64,000 bases of DNA from Ridgeia piscesae (Eukaryota; Annelida; Polychaeta; Sabellida; Siboglinidae): positions 50,001 through 114,000 of the forward strand of contig JAODUO010000628.1 in assembly GCA_025642075.2 (NCBI GenBank), written 5' to 3'. Of the stretch, positions 48,060-60,482 are shown in pieces; position 1 is the stretch's first letter; each line of letters begins with the position of its first letter. The notes under the pieces are model-generated. The model searched no databases, was not told the origin of the DNA, and worked only from the letters and a program-made list of their open reading frames with translations. Both the position numbers and the translations under genes were made by a program.

Positions 48060-48345
48060 TTAAACAAGACAAGGCTGGGTAGCATGCACCACGAGATCGT
48101 CAAGGATAACTTTGGAATATTTTGTATATACTACTCATGCATACTTCCAACAATGACATACGCAGCGGAAACGTGGGCCTTGTCCTTGGCCAGCCAGGCA
48201 AAGAGCAAGCTAGCAACCGCACACTTTTAAAGAAATATGTTAAGCATGACATAGACGGGTGGAAAAACAAACATCTGGGTGGCAGAAAAGGCAAAGACGT
48301 TATTGAACAAGGCAGAAGACGGAAGTGGACCTGAGCATTTAGAAT
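48060..48345 (+). pseudogene. remnant of an RTE-like LINE C-terminal region
   Basis: Short pieces in shifting frames match the post-RT region of RTE-type elements: CILPTMTYAAETWALS at about 48135 and WKNKHLGGRKGKDVIEQ then RRRKWTW at 48260-48330. No RT catalytic motif remains. A heavily decayed fragment. Confidence 0.65.
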
Positions 48346-48454
48346 GTGATGTTCAATCAAGGTGTTTCATGATGCCGCTACGCCTATGAAGTATGTGATC
48401 AAGAAGTGTGGAAGTGTGCTTTCTTATCTTCTTATAATCGACTATTTTTCAAAG

Positions 48455-48600
48455 GAATAACCATCTTTTAATTACAGAAACATATCCAATCGACTTATAT
48501 ATTACGTACATTCACCATCGGTATTTTGGATGATATTTTGATGGTCAAAACGCAAATTACACGTACTATATGTGTTTTGACCATCAAAATGTCAACCAGT
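48455..48600. repeat. right inverted copy of 41990-42110 plus a perfect 16-bp hairpin
   Basis: 48455-48570 is the inverse of 41990-42110. Within and beyond it TTTTGATGGTCAAAAC (48536-48551) and its exact inverse complement (48574-48589) form a hairpin with a 22-nt loop. Confidence 0.75.
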
Positions 48601-48917
48601 TTACCTATGGTAGGTATATCAACAAAAAAATTGAATATGTTATATCATCATTTAAATGGTGTCATGTGATAGATACTAATATGTAGTTAATAACAGTTTT
48701 TGAATTATTTTGAAATCTTCAATATTTACGGAAGAATTCACTTTATAAATCTTAAAATTGCTGCATTTTTGTCTATATGATTTTGGTCGATTTCTTGTGC
48801 ACAGGCTGCATAATGACTGCATAAAATAGGTAGGAAACCAGTAATAACATTGGAACCATTTAACTTACGCATGTGAAACCAAAAATGGGTCAACCCTTTA
48901 GGAAATGCAATTTTTTG

Positions 48918-49243
48918 TGACCTTGATTTGACCTTCAAAGTTGACCTAGATTTTATATCTGACCTAGATTTGACCCACAGTATGGTATTAATTCCTATTA
49001 ATGGTATAATTTAGGTGAAATTGTTTAGGAAATGAGCCTTGTTAACATTTAAATATTAAAACTGTCAATATAGCAACTTTATGGACACTTTAAACGGTTA
49101 TTAGAACTTGACCTAATTATTTGACCTATATTTCACATCTGACCTACAACTGGAATTTAATGCATAATTAATTCATAAATTCACCATGAATCTTGATAAA
49201 TCCTTTGACATGTGATTTATTTTGTGACCTTCACAGTTGACCT
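48918..49243. promoter_or_regulatory. cluster of nine TGACCT half-sites in one orientation
   Basis: TGACCT occurs at 48918, 48929, 48942, 48960, 49109, 49122, 49140, 49225 and 49238, and TGACCC at 48971, all on the plus strand and often 11-13 bp apart. AGGTCA/TGACCT is the nuclear-receptor half-site. The regular spacing may equally reflect a degenerate tandem repeat. No nearby intact gene is seen. Confidence 0.4.
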
Positions 49244-49687
49244 ACATTCCAATGTTTTTCTTTATTTGGCCCACTGCATTTGCATTAACTTTTTATTGAT
49301 GAGTACATTTCACTACACATAACTTCCAGTTGTGCAACAGGTGTAGACTATGCATCAATAGCCAAGCCATCGATTTCTGCTGATGTCACAGTTCTGCCAG
49401 TTATTGAAGAATGGAAACATTGTAGTAGCAGTATGTACAATTCCCAAGATCATACTGCAATGTTCTTCAAGTCTATACACTGCACATAAATTTGAGTTGA
49501 GCAACGAATATGAAGCGACTGCGATGCCAGACACTTCTCTCGAGATCAAAGAGTGTTGTCAATTCTTGAGAAGATGACCCATGCGAGCATTGCCATCATT
49601 GACATTCACACAGGTTTCACTATAGGTAATGTGCATAAGTCTAATACACAACATTTGTGTATTCAAATACAAAAGCAAATGCGTATT

Positions 49688-49915
49688 TGAACCCAACCCT
49701 GGTCAAACCTTTGGCAAACTCGTTCACTCTGTTGTATGAAAGGCTATAGGCGGTAGTTGATATTTTTGAATGAATAACCTTCATCAATTAATTGCAATGC
49801 AGCTGAATACTTTCCCAATAAGTTCAGATGGTGTTTGATTGAATGGAGAGTAATGTATAAATCACCTTGATCAGTTCTGAGGATTGGACACTGCGCCATA
49901 TTAGAACTTACGTTT
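49688..49915 (+). mobile_element. tRNA-derived SINE, copy 3 (fragment)
   Basis: Shares gtcaaacctttggcaa, gttcactctgt, ggcggtagttgatattt, gtttgattgaa and the tail ctgaggattggacactgcgccat with the copies at 15148 and 47085; the head is lost. Confidence 0.65.
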
Positions 49916-49919
49916 ATGT

Positions 49920-51600
49920 ATCAATACACTACTGACTAATGTTCATTTGGCAATGGTTCAGACCAGCAAGATTCCAATTCTGGAGTCAGAATATCAAAGC
50001 ATCAGTCTGATTCAAATTTTGGAATAGGTCAGCATGAAAGTAGTGGAATATCAGTTAGAATAAACACTGCTAGTTGGAATTTGCAAGGGTTAGGGTGGAA
50101 TTTGAACCAAAATAAAAAAAAGATTCAGAGTTGAAGTTATTGATGTGAGAAGATAATAAAAATTAGTTATTATGTCAACCTGTTAAATATGATGTTAATC
50201 TGAGGTTAATGAATGATGTTATCAAACAGTTCATTAGATTAAGCCATTCTAAAATATGTGGGGAAAACTACTCAAGTGAGGCCACCATTTGGGATTATGG
50301 CAGTTTCACAACAGTTATTTATTGAAATATTGAAAATATTAGTGATACACATTTATGAAATATTGGTTTCGTTCATGTGGAATGACCGACTAACAACACG
50401 TCAACAGTTAATGAAATCACAGAAGTTGTGACTTACTTTTTTCAGTGCGACAGCAGGCATTTTTTTCCACGCAACTGTTGGACATGCGCTCACCAAATTC
50501 ATCTAACGTTTTCCCACTCTCTCCCAGCACAAGTTTGAATTCTTCGATCAGCTCCAAATATGTAGAATTGTATTATTCACATTTTAAAGCTGCTCCTTCC
50601 ACTCGTTTGCTAATCGCCAAACCGGTTCTTTTATGATCAGATGTGTAAATAGTTTAACTAGTATGCACAGGCAGTTTTTAAAAAAATGCGTACTTGTTTT
50701 TTTTGTTTCGTAAAAAAAGAATCGCCGTTACACCGGGTATAACTGGCGAAACAATCAGCAGCTGCCGACGTCCTTTGTTTTTTTGGGTCACGTGCTTTAT
50801 GCGAGATCGACCTACTGCGGCACAATAACAAATCGCACCTGCTTTTGCGCGTCATGACTAAGATTCCAAAGGCAAAGTGATTCTTCTATGAAGGTACGCA
50901 TTAAGTGCATTCACTCTTGTGAACGTCTACTCGTCGCGGATTCTCTAACTTGTAAGAATATCAATGTCGCTGACAAAGCAAGCCAGTTTGAGTTGACAAT
51001 CACCATCAATATTGCTCGGCATCACTCAGCCAGACACAACCTGTGTTTATATGTACTGGTATTGTATTTGATTACGCATGATCTTGTTAATAAAGTTAGT
51101 AATTGCGAAAGTACATATCCATAGAGAATAGATGACGGGAGACACGAAATGATAAATAAAATTGACCTGGGGGACTGGTAGTCTTGTTGGTCGGGCAGGA
51201 AGCGTTGTATGTTTAGGGGAGCATCCGTTATCTCGTTAACAGAACGTCAAACGGAGAATTACATTAATCTCACAATTATTAAAACAGTCTTTTGCGACTC
51301 ACATTTCAGTACTATTACGGAATGTTGTTATTTCCATTACATTTTATGCAAAATAATTTAGATTTTTATGACAGCGATGATTGATTAAAATGTTAATACA
51401 ATAGGTGTACACTATTATATCATGCAAGTATTACATATAACATTCTTGCACTTGTTTCCATTGTTGTCAATGATGCCTGGCTGTAGTCTATGTACCTGGT
51501 ACCTTTCAACTCACACGTGCCAGCTGTTTTCAAATATTTATCAATATTTTCATCACAGCATTATATGAATGCATAATATATTCAAATTATAATATTGCTA
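49920..51600. other. stretch without recognisable genes
   Basis: AT-rich sequence. The short open frames at 50445-50636 and 50888-51124 have no motif or convincing splice context. Confidence 0.4.
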
Positions 51601-51603
51601 CAG

Positions 51604-51725
51604 GCCCACTACAATGCAAAAGTGAGACAAGGCAGAGGAGGGGCTAAGATTAAGGCAGTCAAATGGGTATGGCAAATGCCGGGAGGATACGTAGTCTGTG
51701 GGAGGCTCACATCTGATCAATCCAG
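51604..51725 (+). other. exon-like block, unidentified (possibly part of the 1.5 kb repeat's ancestral gene)
   Basis: A 122-bp block between acceptor (attgctacag) and donor (CCAG|GTAATT). Open in one frame: AHYNAKVRQGRGGAKIKAVK, then WVWQMPGGYVVCGRLTSDQS. It looks coding-like (Gly/Lys-rich, then aromatic/hydrophobic). It lies 0.65 kb upstream of copy 2 of the dispersed repeat, on the strand where that repeat has its next acceptor (tctttacag, 52447). Family not recognised. Confidence 0.35.
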
Positions 51726-52364
51726 GTAATTTAAACATTTTAACAATCAACAACGTATAAATTATCAAAATATGTTAATATGTCCATTTAAATACACATT
51801 GTTTTCTTTCACATATTATCTTGAACATGGAAAACTACAATGACCTTTGTTCTTGTTAGTCTTGTATAATGCATATTATATCCAGTGTGTCAACACAGAC
51901 ATTAATGCACATACACTATGTGAGTCGGGGGGCATGGCTACATAGATCAATTTTAAAAATTACCTTCAAAATGGTGCATTCTGAAGGATGTTTTAACTTA
52001 CTCCCTGGGAAATAGAGAGGAAACAAATGCACAACTACAAGTGTAAACATGTTTATAGCAAGAAATACCTATGAGGCATATTTTCAACAAGTTGGCTTAG
52101 AAAAACACTAAGGTGGTCCACGTCACTCATATAGCAGGGGAAATACTGCAGCGATGACTAAACAAAATCAATAATACAGTGTTGAAGAAGGTAGACATAC
52201 ATATTATGAATGCTTGAATATTTTCTGAGGGAATGTGCTGTTGGCATCACAATAACCTTATTTTGTCATTTCCAACATTTGCTTTTACCAGACAACCTCA
52301 CATATTCATGTTTGACATAAAATGTCAAAAATGAATATGTGTACACCACGTAGTAGTTATTACA

Positions 52365-55300
52365 TGGCATCATTATTTACTCCCAACTCCACTACCATGA
52401 TGCATGTTTTTTGTTTACTGAAATTGAATACATGATTTTCTTTACAGGTCGACAAGAAACTGAACAATGCTTACTATCACTAGTTCAACAAGTTAATATG
52501 CTATACAGGACAGTTGTATTTGTGGACAAGAGTATACAACAATGAGCAGTGCAATATGCTGCATATTAAATGTCAAGTATTTGAATGTCGACCAAGTGAA
52601 GTGATCCCAGTTGTACTGTGTGTTGCATCATGACAGACTCCACAATACTGGTGGTGTGTACACTGGCTTCCATGCCGGTCAGATACCCTGACTGACTAGA
52701 GACCAATGCAGAATGCAGAGTGCTTGACATGCGAATATGGTGAAGCCTGACTGCTTTGCAGTTGGTGATGGAACGGTGGATGCCATGGTCTGTCAAACAT
52801 GGCATAAGCCTTTGGTCAACCTCTCTCGACACTGTTAGACAGGTTCGACATTCTTTAGTGAACTACATCAGCTTGGATATCGATGACATTGTGTGAGTTC
52901 ACTCTCTTTGATGATACTGCATACCAGCTTCCTGGCATTTCACTGTACATCCGCATCTGCCTATAAAGAAACAAAGTGACAATTAACATGGCTCTGACAT
53001 GTATGATATTTTATATGTGACGACACACTTAGCCAAAGTCAATACCATGGTAATATAATTGTTTTATTCATATTATAAAATTTGCATGCCCACATGTTAT
53101 ATATATATACATTACTCAGACCTGTTATATTGAACATTTCTACTAATGTGGGAAACATTCCGCCACACTGAAATTAATATGTGAAAATACTAACTGTACA
53201 AAAGAAAAGTATTCACCACTATCTCTAGCCAGTACTCTTCATAGAATTGAGTAAACATATCAAAATTGCACATGTAACTATCAGCCACATGACAAGGACC
53301 CTGACTAGTTTAGTCACTTTTTAGGTGTAAAGATACATAGTATTAAATAAAAAAATTATATCTACTGATTTCTTTTTAATAAAGCATAATCTAGTTACTT
53401 TATGTAATATATTTATTATTTCTAAAGCACAATATCCAACATGGTCAAAGTGCTGTACATAATGTTATTATATGTACATAGTATGTATATGATATATATT
53501 TACAGCATGTTTCTGTAACAGTTGTGTGTGTGTTATGGGTGAACTCTTTGCAAAAGTAAATTTCCGGAAATATATTTTAGTACGACAATTCTTTCATAAT
53601 ATTGAACAATTTTCCCATGACATGTACCACTAAGCAAATGTTTGCTAAAGCTAATGTATTATCTGTGAAAGGCATAATTTGAAAGACTAATGAATGGGAT
53701 TCATGTTTTTGAACTAATTAGTATTTGATATACCATGTGCTGGATGCCAGAGATGGAGTGAGTACAATACAAATGTACTCGAGTACGAGTACGATTACTT
53801 TGAACATGCATGAGTACGAGTACTCAGAAAACAAATGTACTCGAGTACGAGTACGATTACTTTACAATGTACTCGAGTACGAATACGATTACATTAGAAT
53901 GTAATCAAGATTACTTTCATGATTACTTTAATGAATATCCTGTTTCTAACATAAAGGCGACTTTCATGGAATCCCTAGGTGTCATTCTTGTTCTGTTGTT
54001 GTGTCACTAATGTTCTAACTAATTACTGCTATCCACTATCAAGGTGTTATTATTATTAATAATTAGACGACTTTCTCGGGTATTCGATGAATCATTTAAT
54101 GCTGGATTAATAATTTAATTTATGGTTTTTGAATCAAATACAAATAGGAGGCATTTAAGAATTTCAAATACACATGATCAAATACATTACAATAACAACA
54201 CTTCAAAACCAGGGGTGCATATGCAAGAGTATCCAATTCAAATATGTATTATATCAGATGGGGGTCAAATACATTTGTATTTGAAAGTATTTAAATACTT
54301 TTTAAGTATTTGTATTTGATGTTTAGGAATTAAAAGTATTTGTATTTAAATACTTTCCTAAAGTATTTGACTTATTCAAATATTTTTTCAAATACATTTT
54401 CAGTATCAACATTTCTTTTTCACTGTCACATGTAATGCCTGCCAAACTGATTACCTTAATGCACTGCAACTTCACCCAACAGTGCTAATTACTGATGAAG
54501 ACACTTAACAACAGGCTTCCCCTGGCCCTGCAGTGACCACAACTTTTGTTTGCTCGGAGCCAGAGGATGGATTAGCACCTACCAGTGACCATAGGTCAAT
54601 ATCCCCTTTTGTTCTTTAGTCAGGCTGCAATCTGGCATCAGGCTATTCTGGTTTCCTGGCTCACTTTGAAGTTGAGCCTTCCTCACAACATCCTAGCAAT
54701 GATTAGCAGTGTCTCTTCTGAGGGCAACATAGGCATTTTATTATGGACCTCCTGGCTTAACATACAAACAATATATTTTGGCCTTTACCTCTTTCAGTCA
54801 GTTGTCATTGTGATGCAGTTAGCAATAACAATACTCCCTATCACTGGTCTGCCTGTCATCATATGAGCAAAACACTAATTATGCCCATAAACTAGATGTC
54901 AATATATGTGTTGCTTTTCTTTTACCTACATAGTAATACAAAATGAAAAGTATTAAAAAAAAGTATTTGAAATACTTTTCAATGTATTCATATTTAAATA
55001 CATTTATATTTAAAATGTATTTGTAATTGTATTTTAATCCCTCAAGAATATTTGTATTTAAATACATTTCAAAGTATTTGACCCCATGTCTGGATTGGAC
55101 AAACACAGAATAGTTGTGGATTTAGACAGGTTTACAGTTTGCACTTAATTGAACATAATAGACAGGGATTTAGCAGCTAACCGCCCAGACCCAGTCAGGA
55201 TTCTGGATGTTGGAAATATGACCAGTCATTCACACCATACTGACAGAGCAAACAAGGCAGGTGGGGCTGTGGCCTGGCTTCTAAAATTACAAAGCAAGAT

Positions 55301-56000
55301 GTTAGGGGATGCTTATCTCCTCTTCTCCTACAGTGCTACCAGGGACTGTCACAATTTAACTTGTATGTGATGTGGCTTCTCTGGGAAGAAAAGGTATTAA
55401 TTAGGAAAATCTGACTGAATATTTTGAATACCTCGATTATTATTACATTTATTAGATTACTTCTAATATTGCCATTTTTATCTGTCTTGCAACTGTTCAT
55501 ATGAAAAAAATGTAATCGTGAGAAGTAATCGTGAGTACAATTACTTTGGTAATGTACTCGAGTACGAGTACGATTACTTTGCTTCGTACTCGAGTACGAG
55601 TACTCAAAAAGTACTCGTACTCGAGTACGAGTACACGAGTACGATTACTCCATCTCTGCTGGATGCTGATACGAATATTTATAAAAGTAACTCTTTTTTA
55701 CATTTACCTAACACGTTTTCAATTTTTTTATTGCTGCTTTGCTTGTTATCTGATGAAATAAATACATTATATCAAGTACAGTGATTGTACCTGTAGTTAT
55801 ACTTATATTCTGCTTACCATTATTTTTTAGTCAATTTCATGAAATAGTTGGGTAAAAAGTGTTTACTTTATGATGTCTTTACTTATATACAATTTAACAA
55901 GTACACCCACCCATTAATACACACAAATAAAATATCACATAGAGGGTCAGATTCAGAAATCGTCTTGAGGGTACAAAAACCTCTACTGGCCTTTGAAACA
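52365..56000 (+). mobile_element. copy 2 of the dispersed 1.5 kb repeat, interrupted by a 1.9 kb insertion
   Basis: Reverse-complement relative to 6700-8245. The left part 52365-53747 corresponds to about 8245-7000 of copy 1 and the right part 55659-56000 to about 7000-6700, so the 53748-55658 block is a later insertion. Internal stops (e.g. after NNAYYH) show that the coding capacity is lost. Confidence 0.75.
53748..55658. mobile_element. non-autonomous hAT-like DNA transposon (1911 bp)
   Basis: Perfect 12-bp terminal inverted repeats, CAGAGATGGAGT (53748-53759) and ACTCCATCTCTG (55647-55658), are flanked by an 8-bp target duplication CTGGATGC (53740-53747 and 55659-55666). The empty site is provided by copy 1 of the interrupted repeat. 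The 8-bp duplication and CAGAG start are hAT characters. Subterminal regions on both sides carry repeats of TACTCGAGTACGAGTAC and GATTACTTT. The interior holds AAATAC-rich inverted arrays (about 54240-54380 and 54950-55090), themselves possibly a nested element, but no transposase. Confidence 0.85.
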
Positions 56001-56734
56001 ATTTGTGTAGTCTACATTTTTATTGATACCGCATAGCACCAGCTTCCACTGTCTCATCTGGAGTGGTGATATCGGAAAATGCCACAACTTATTATCATCA
56101 CTTAAACTGGGTCATATTTCAAACAATATTGAGGTACATTAGCATTGACCTATTAACATTTTTTTTGCAGGCATACCAAATTCCTACAATGTAGGAGGCA
56201 CATCCACAGGGCCCCAGGCCCCTTGGATTAACAAATGACATACATCTGTACAATTTTTATAAAAGGTTTGTTGAGAGAGTGACTAATAGTGGCCGTATTT
56301 ACAAATGTATCTCACTTGTGTGGTAGAAAAATTCATTGTGTCAATTATTAGTAATACACAAATATAATAAATTGTACATATTATATACATTTGATTTTAA
56401 TAGTATAAGGTAATCAGGGGCATAGCTAGCCGTACGCACGTACGCACGTACGCACGTTCTTCCATATCATTAAGGCAACCACAAAATGCCCACTTCAAAC
56501 CGTGGCCAGAGGATGCCCGGATATGTTCATAGCCTTTGGCAACGAAAGCGTCATCATTCACTTGTAACAATTTGTCAACATTTTGACAACATTGTACAGC
56601 TGTATCCAGTTTCCAGACCCCTGTGCACAGAACAAATAGATGACTCCGCCTGGACGCTATCTTGACAATGCAGCATTCACTAGAAACAAGTTATCAATGT
56701 TTTGACGTCCATGGGCTAAGATTAAAAGATTAGA

Positions 56735-57360
56735 AGTTAAAACTGGCGCGAACAACAAAACCAAACTACAGTCACTCTGTGAGACGAGATGGGCTAGACG
56801 TGCCAACGCATTGTATACAATCGGGTCTGCCTTCACAGCTGTAGTGTCTGCTCTGTAATATCTGGAGGCTGGTGGTAATGGCAACGCATGGGGCTACATG
56901 TTGTCAATCTAAACGTTTTACTTAATTGGTAACGATTGAACATGTACTCCAAAGTCTACTTCCTCTGACAACATTTCTATAATGATATGAAGGCGCTGTG
57001 GAACTGGCAGCGAAATGTGAAGTTCAACCGAGCAAGCCGTGCTGGAAACAAAGACACCGCGAAAATGTTCCCGCTGACACCCCAGGCGATGTACCAACCA
57101 TTCATGCGTTAATGGCTCAAGAACGCTATGTGGCTCAGTAGGCCTACACCACACCGAAACAACTGGTGCATATGACACCAGAAAGAATAGCCCAGCTGTA
57201 CGAGGTGTTCAAAGACAACATGCCTGGAAATCTGCGTGAAGTACAAAACGAAGTGGATCACTGGAAAGCAATATGGGAAATGGCGAATGTCGCAGAGAAA
57301 CCAGACACACTCGACGATTCAAGAAATCAACCCCGACCTATACCCCAACCTATTAGTTAG
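56735..57360 (+). pseudogene. hAT transposase fragments (ZMYM / '52 kDa repressor'-like)
   Basis: One frame near 56755 reads KTKLQSLCETRWARRANAL, matching the conserved L-x2-L-C-x-TRW-x-R box of this hAT branch. Near 57230 LREVQNEVDHWKAIW is followed by EKPDTL, and in the next frame NPDLYPN: the lead-in to the hAT C-terminal dimerisation region. The RNase H-like core and the dimerisation domain proper are missing or scrambled. Dead copy. Confidence 0.75.
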
Positions 57361-57591
57361 CCCCTAATGAAGGGGGGTGTAGTAACTGAAGACAACACAG
57401 AACTCTTAAAATATCAGCTTTTATTTGTTTTAACTCTTAGATACAACACATGTACAATTTACAGTATTTATCTCGGCTTACTATTAAAAGGCTGTAACTA
57501 TTGTAACTTTCTTTAATTACTATAATGAGTACATAGCTTATTTTAAAGCATACAATGAATGTGTTGCACATTCAAACATATGCTATGATAA

Positions 57592-57596
<5 letters not shown>

Positions 57597-57674
<78 letters not shown>
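57597..57674. repeat. (AT)n microsatellite
   Basis: Pure AT array of about 39 units inside the hAT remnant. Confidence 0.95.
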
Positions 57675-57677
<3 letters not shown>

Positions 57678-58071
57678 CCGTTCAAGTCCTCCACGTGTTC
57701 AGCATGTTTCACGCAGTAAAATACTGTGTATTTTCCTATTTACTCCTTAGCGTGTTCTATTTACCTATGATATATTGTGACTTAAAATGCACTATATGTG
57801 AACTGATTGGATCGTCACACACGCTACACAATATTTTGGGGCACCAGACCCCGATGATAGAATTTAGAATGATATCATTAATTAGTGCTTCCCCTTGCAT
57901 TTATGCCTACCTACGCCCCTGGTAATATTTTGAAGTAATTGTATTTCATGTGTACAAAAGCAACTAATCAGTATTATAAATGCACTTTTTCCATGTTCGA
58001 ATGTTTGAATTTTGTCTTTTATTCCAGCAATTCTTGCGTCCATCACACTGGACATCCATGTTTCATGTCAA

Positions 58072-59136
58072 TCAATACTGCTTCAATTCGTTTACATTCG
58101 TTTCCCATTCTTCATTCTGAGACGGATGCTGTTGACTCGGGTCCTCAACAGGGTCCTCAACAGGGTCCTCAACAGGGTCCTCAACAGGGTCCTCAACAGG
58201 GTAATCAACAGGGTAATCAACAGGGTCCTCAACAGGGTAATCAACACGGTCTTCAGTAGGGTCCTCAGCAGAGGCTTCATAAGTTGCTGAGTTACCAACC
58301 TGAAAATAACACATAAAACATAATATGTCTACTAGTAGATTAGTATATAAACGTCCTGATAATATATTAAAACTCAACATCTGGAAATGGATAAGCATAT
58401 ATATTCACTGACTGTGCGGTGGCTAGCTGGCAATCGAAGGTAGGTGTGATAGCTATAGATGGAATTTTTTTTTAATTCATGACAATTTCTCGAAGCTGTA
58501 GGGTAGGTATTACCAAGTTAAAATAACATTTATACACTCCCATTTCCAAATGAGGAAATTAGTTACTTGTTTTACCAAGAGTTTTATTACAAATCCCTAA
58601 ATGTTGTAATACTAGATTCTACTATAGTAATTAATTGAATTAAACAATCACAATTACAATATTTGTTGATTAAAATAAGACATAATTATATTTTTTAAGT
58701 ATCGATGTGCAGGAATACTTTTATAATTAGAGTCGACACAAGAACGCACCACCTAGTAGCTAAAGACATGCTCTATGGATGACTTAACTAGTAGTACAGC
58801 ACAAGTGGCGACAGAGATACGTTGCTATATTAGACTATTTGCTTGCATTCGTGAAATAATTCAAGCATATCTCCCCGGTGAAAAGGGTGCGCTTCTGTAG
58901 CAGTATGTGCCCCTACTGGTAACTGTACTCTATATTAATATATAACGTACGTATCGAACACAATTCTGGCACCGATCGGTATGAAAAAATGTGGTATAGA
59001 ACTAGCACTAATGTGGAAGCTTAATTAAAAGCATGGCACCAGCTGATCTATAAAGATATTTAACATGGAAATGTTCCGCTGACTCTTCTGCTTCTTTTGC
59101 TCAGACTCCTCTGGCTTAGGCCTTCGTGAAAGTCGA
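58072..59136 (-). CDS. 3' end of a gene for a VEDP/VDYP-repeat protein (two probable exons)
   Basis: The last exon is 58072-58299 on the minus strand: acceptor (tgttattttcag), phase 0, 75 codons and stop. It encodes VGNSATYEASAEDPTEDRVD, then about ten VEDP/VDYP tetrapeptides matching a 12-bp DNA repeat, and ends with a NVNELKQY tail. AATAAA lies at 58018-58023 on the same strand, about 50 nt after the stop. An upstream exon at 59040-59136 (acceptor gtttcatttcag) encodes RLSRRPKPEESEQKKQ..NIS..IDQL and reaches a weak donor (CTG|GTGCCA) in matching phase. The 5' part is not found. Family unknown; the acidic repeat suggests a flexible linker. Confidence 0.5.
58137..58256. repeat. 12-bp minisatellite (GGTCCTCAACAG)n
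   Basis: Ten units with TCCTCAACAGGG / TAATCAACAGGG variants. The 12-bp period keeps the minus-strand frame open, coding alternating VEDP and VDYP. Confidence 0.95.
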
Positions 59137-59189
59137 CTGAAATGAAACATCATACCACATATAGGTTTTATAATATAATATATTATTAC

Positions 59190-59200
59190 CATGCAATATA

Positions 59201-59231
<31 letters not shown>

Positions 59232-59274
59232 GGTGGATTCTTTTATTATAATTTTATTTATATTATATTAAATA

Positions 59275-59314
<40 letters not shown>

Positions 59315-59335
59315 ATATATAATATCATATATATA

Positions 59336-59378
<43 letters not shown>

Positions 59379-59401
59379 ATATCATATATATATATATATA
59401 T

Positions 59402-59443
<42 letters not shown>

Positions 59444-59728
59444 TTTTGAAATTATATACATACATATACGTATACATCGCTAATATATAATTCCAAAAAC
59501 CTATATGTGGTATGATGTTTCACTTAAGGCACTTTAAAGCCAAGTTAGAGGAACACTTTTCCAACGCAATATATAGATATATATATATATAATATATATA
59601 TTATATATCATATTTATATATATATATATATATATTATATATCTTATATATATATATATTAACTGTATATATATATATATATATATATGATTATTGATAT
59701 ATATATATAATATATATATATATATATC

Positions 59729-59789
<61 letters not shown>

Positions 59790-59806
59790 TATATATATAT
59801 ATATAT
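59190..59806. repeat. TA-rich low-complexity tract with nested palindromes
   Basis: Long runs of (TA)n separated by short segments such as ATTATATA, CATATG and TACATGTA. A block at 59504-59526 (ccaaaaacctatatgtggtatgatgt split) is the inverse of 59140-59170 (gaaacatcataccacatat..aggt), so the left part is bounded by an inverted repeat. Confidence 0.8.
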
Positions 59807-60482
59807 ACTGCTTTATAAGTAGTTTGTAATAAGAGAATATAGCAGTAGGGAAAGGACACATCCCTGAGGAGTCCCCGTGTTCATGATAATAGTGCTAGAA
59901 ACTATACTGTTCATCTTAACAACCTGTGATCGCTGTAGTAAAAAGTCCAGAAGCCAGTAACACATTGATGGCCCTTCTTTTAAGGACTCCCAATATAATT
60001 TCGCAACATATTCATTGATATATAATTATGTAAATTACAACAACCCTGGCCTACCACATTCTTCCCTCCTTATGATGTTTAAGACCAATCACTCTTCCCT
60101 CTTCTTATAAAGACACCCTACACATTTGAATAACAATTAATTTCCCAAATAGGCAACCACATTAACATAATCTAATTACATAAATGATCTCGATGATGAA
60201 GCATGTCAAATTATATCACGGTATTGTCGGTACACATATTCCTATACATGCGATGTCAATATCATGTAACAACACGGATTGACTTTCTTCTTCTTTGTGA
60301 GGCGAATGAAGTATATAATTATCCATGTATTGTTCACATACATAACACTTTAAACACAACATCACATAACATCAATGTTATGTAAGATAGGGCATTGTCT
60401 CTCGCGCCAATCTAATCCCGTTGGTGAGGTACTGTCCAGCATAACACACATATTGTGTACGTGCCATGTCATAACACCAATG

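Larger units (their letters stand above)
56415..57921 (+). mobile_element. decayed hAT transposon
   Basis: Ends CAGGGGCATAGCTAGC (56415) and, in reverse, CAGGGGCGTAGGTAGGC (57921) form hAT-like TIRs. An exact 8-bp duplication is not preserved. The interior contains transposase pieces and a pure AT array (57597-57674). Confidence 0.7.
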
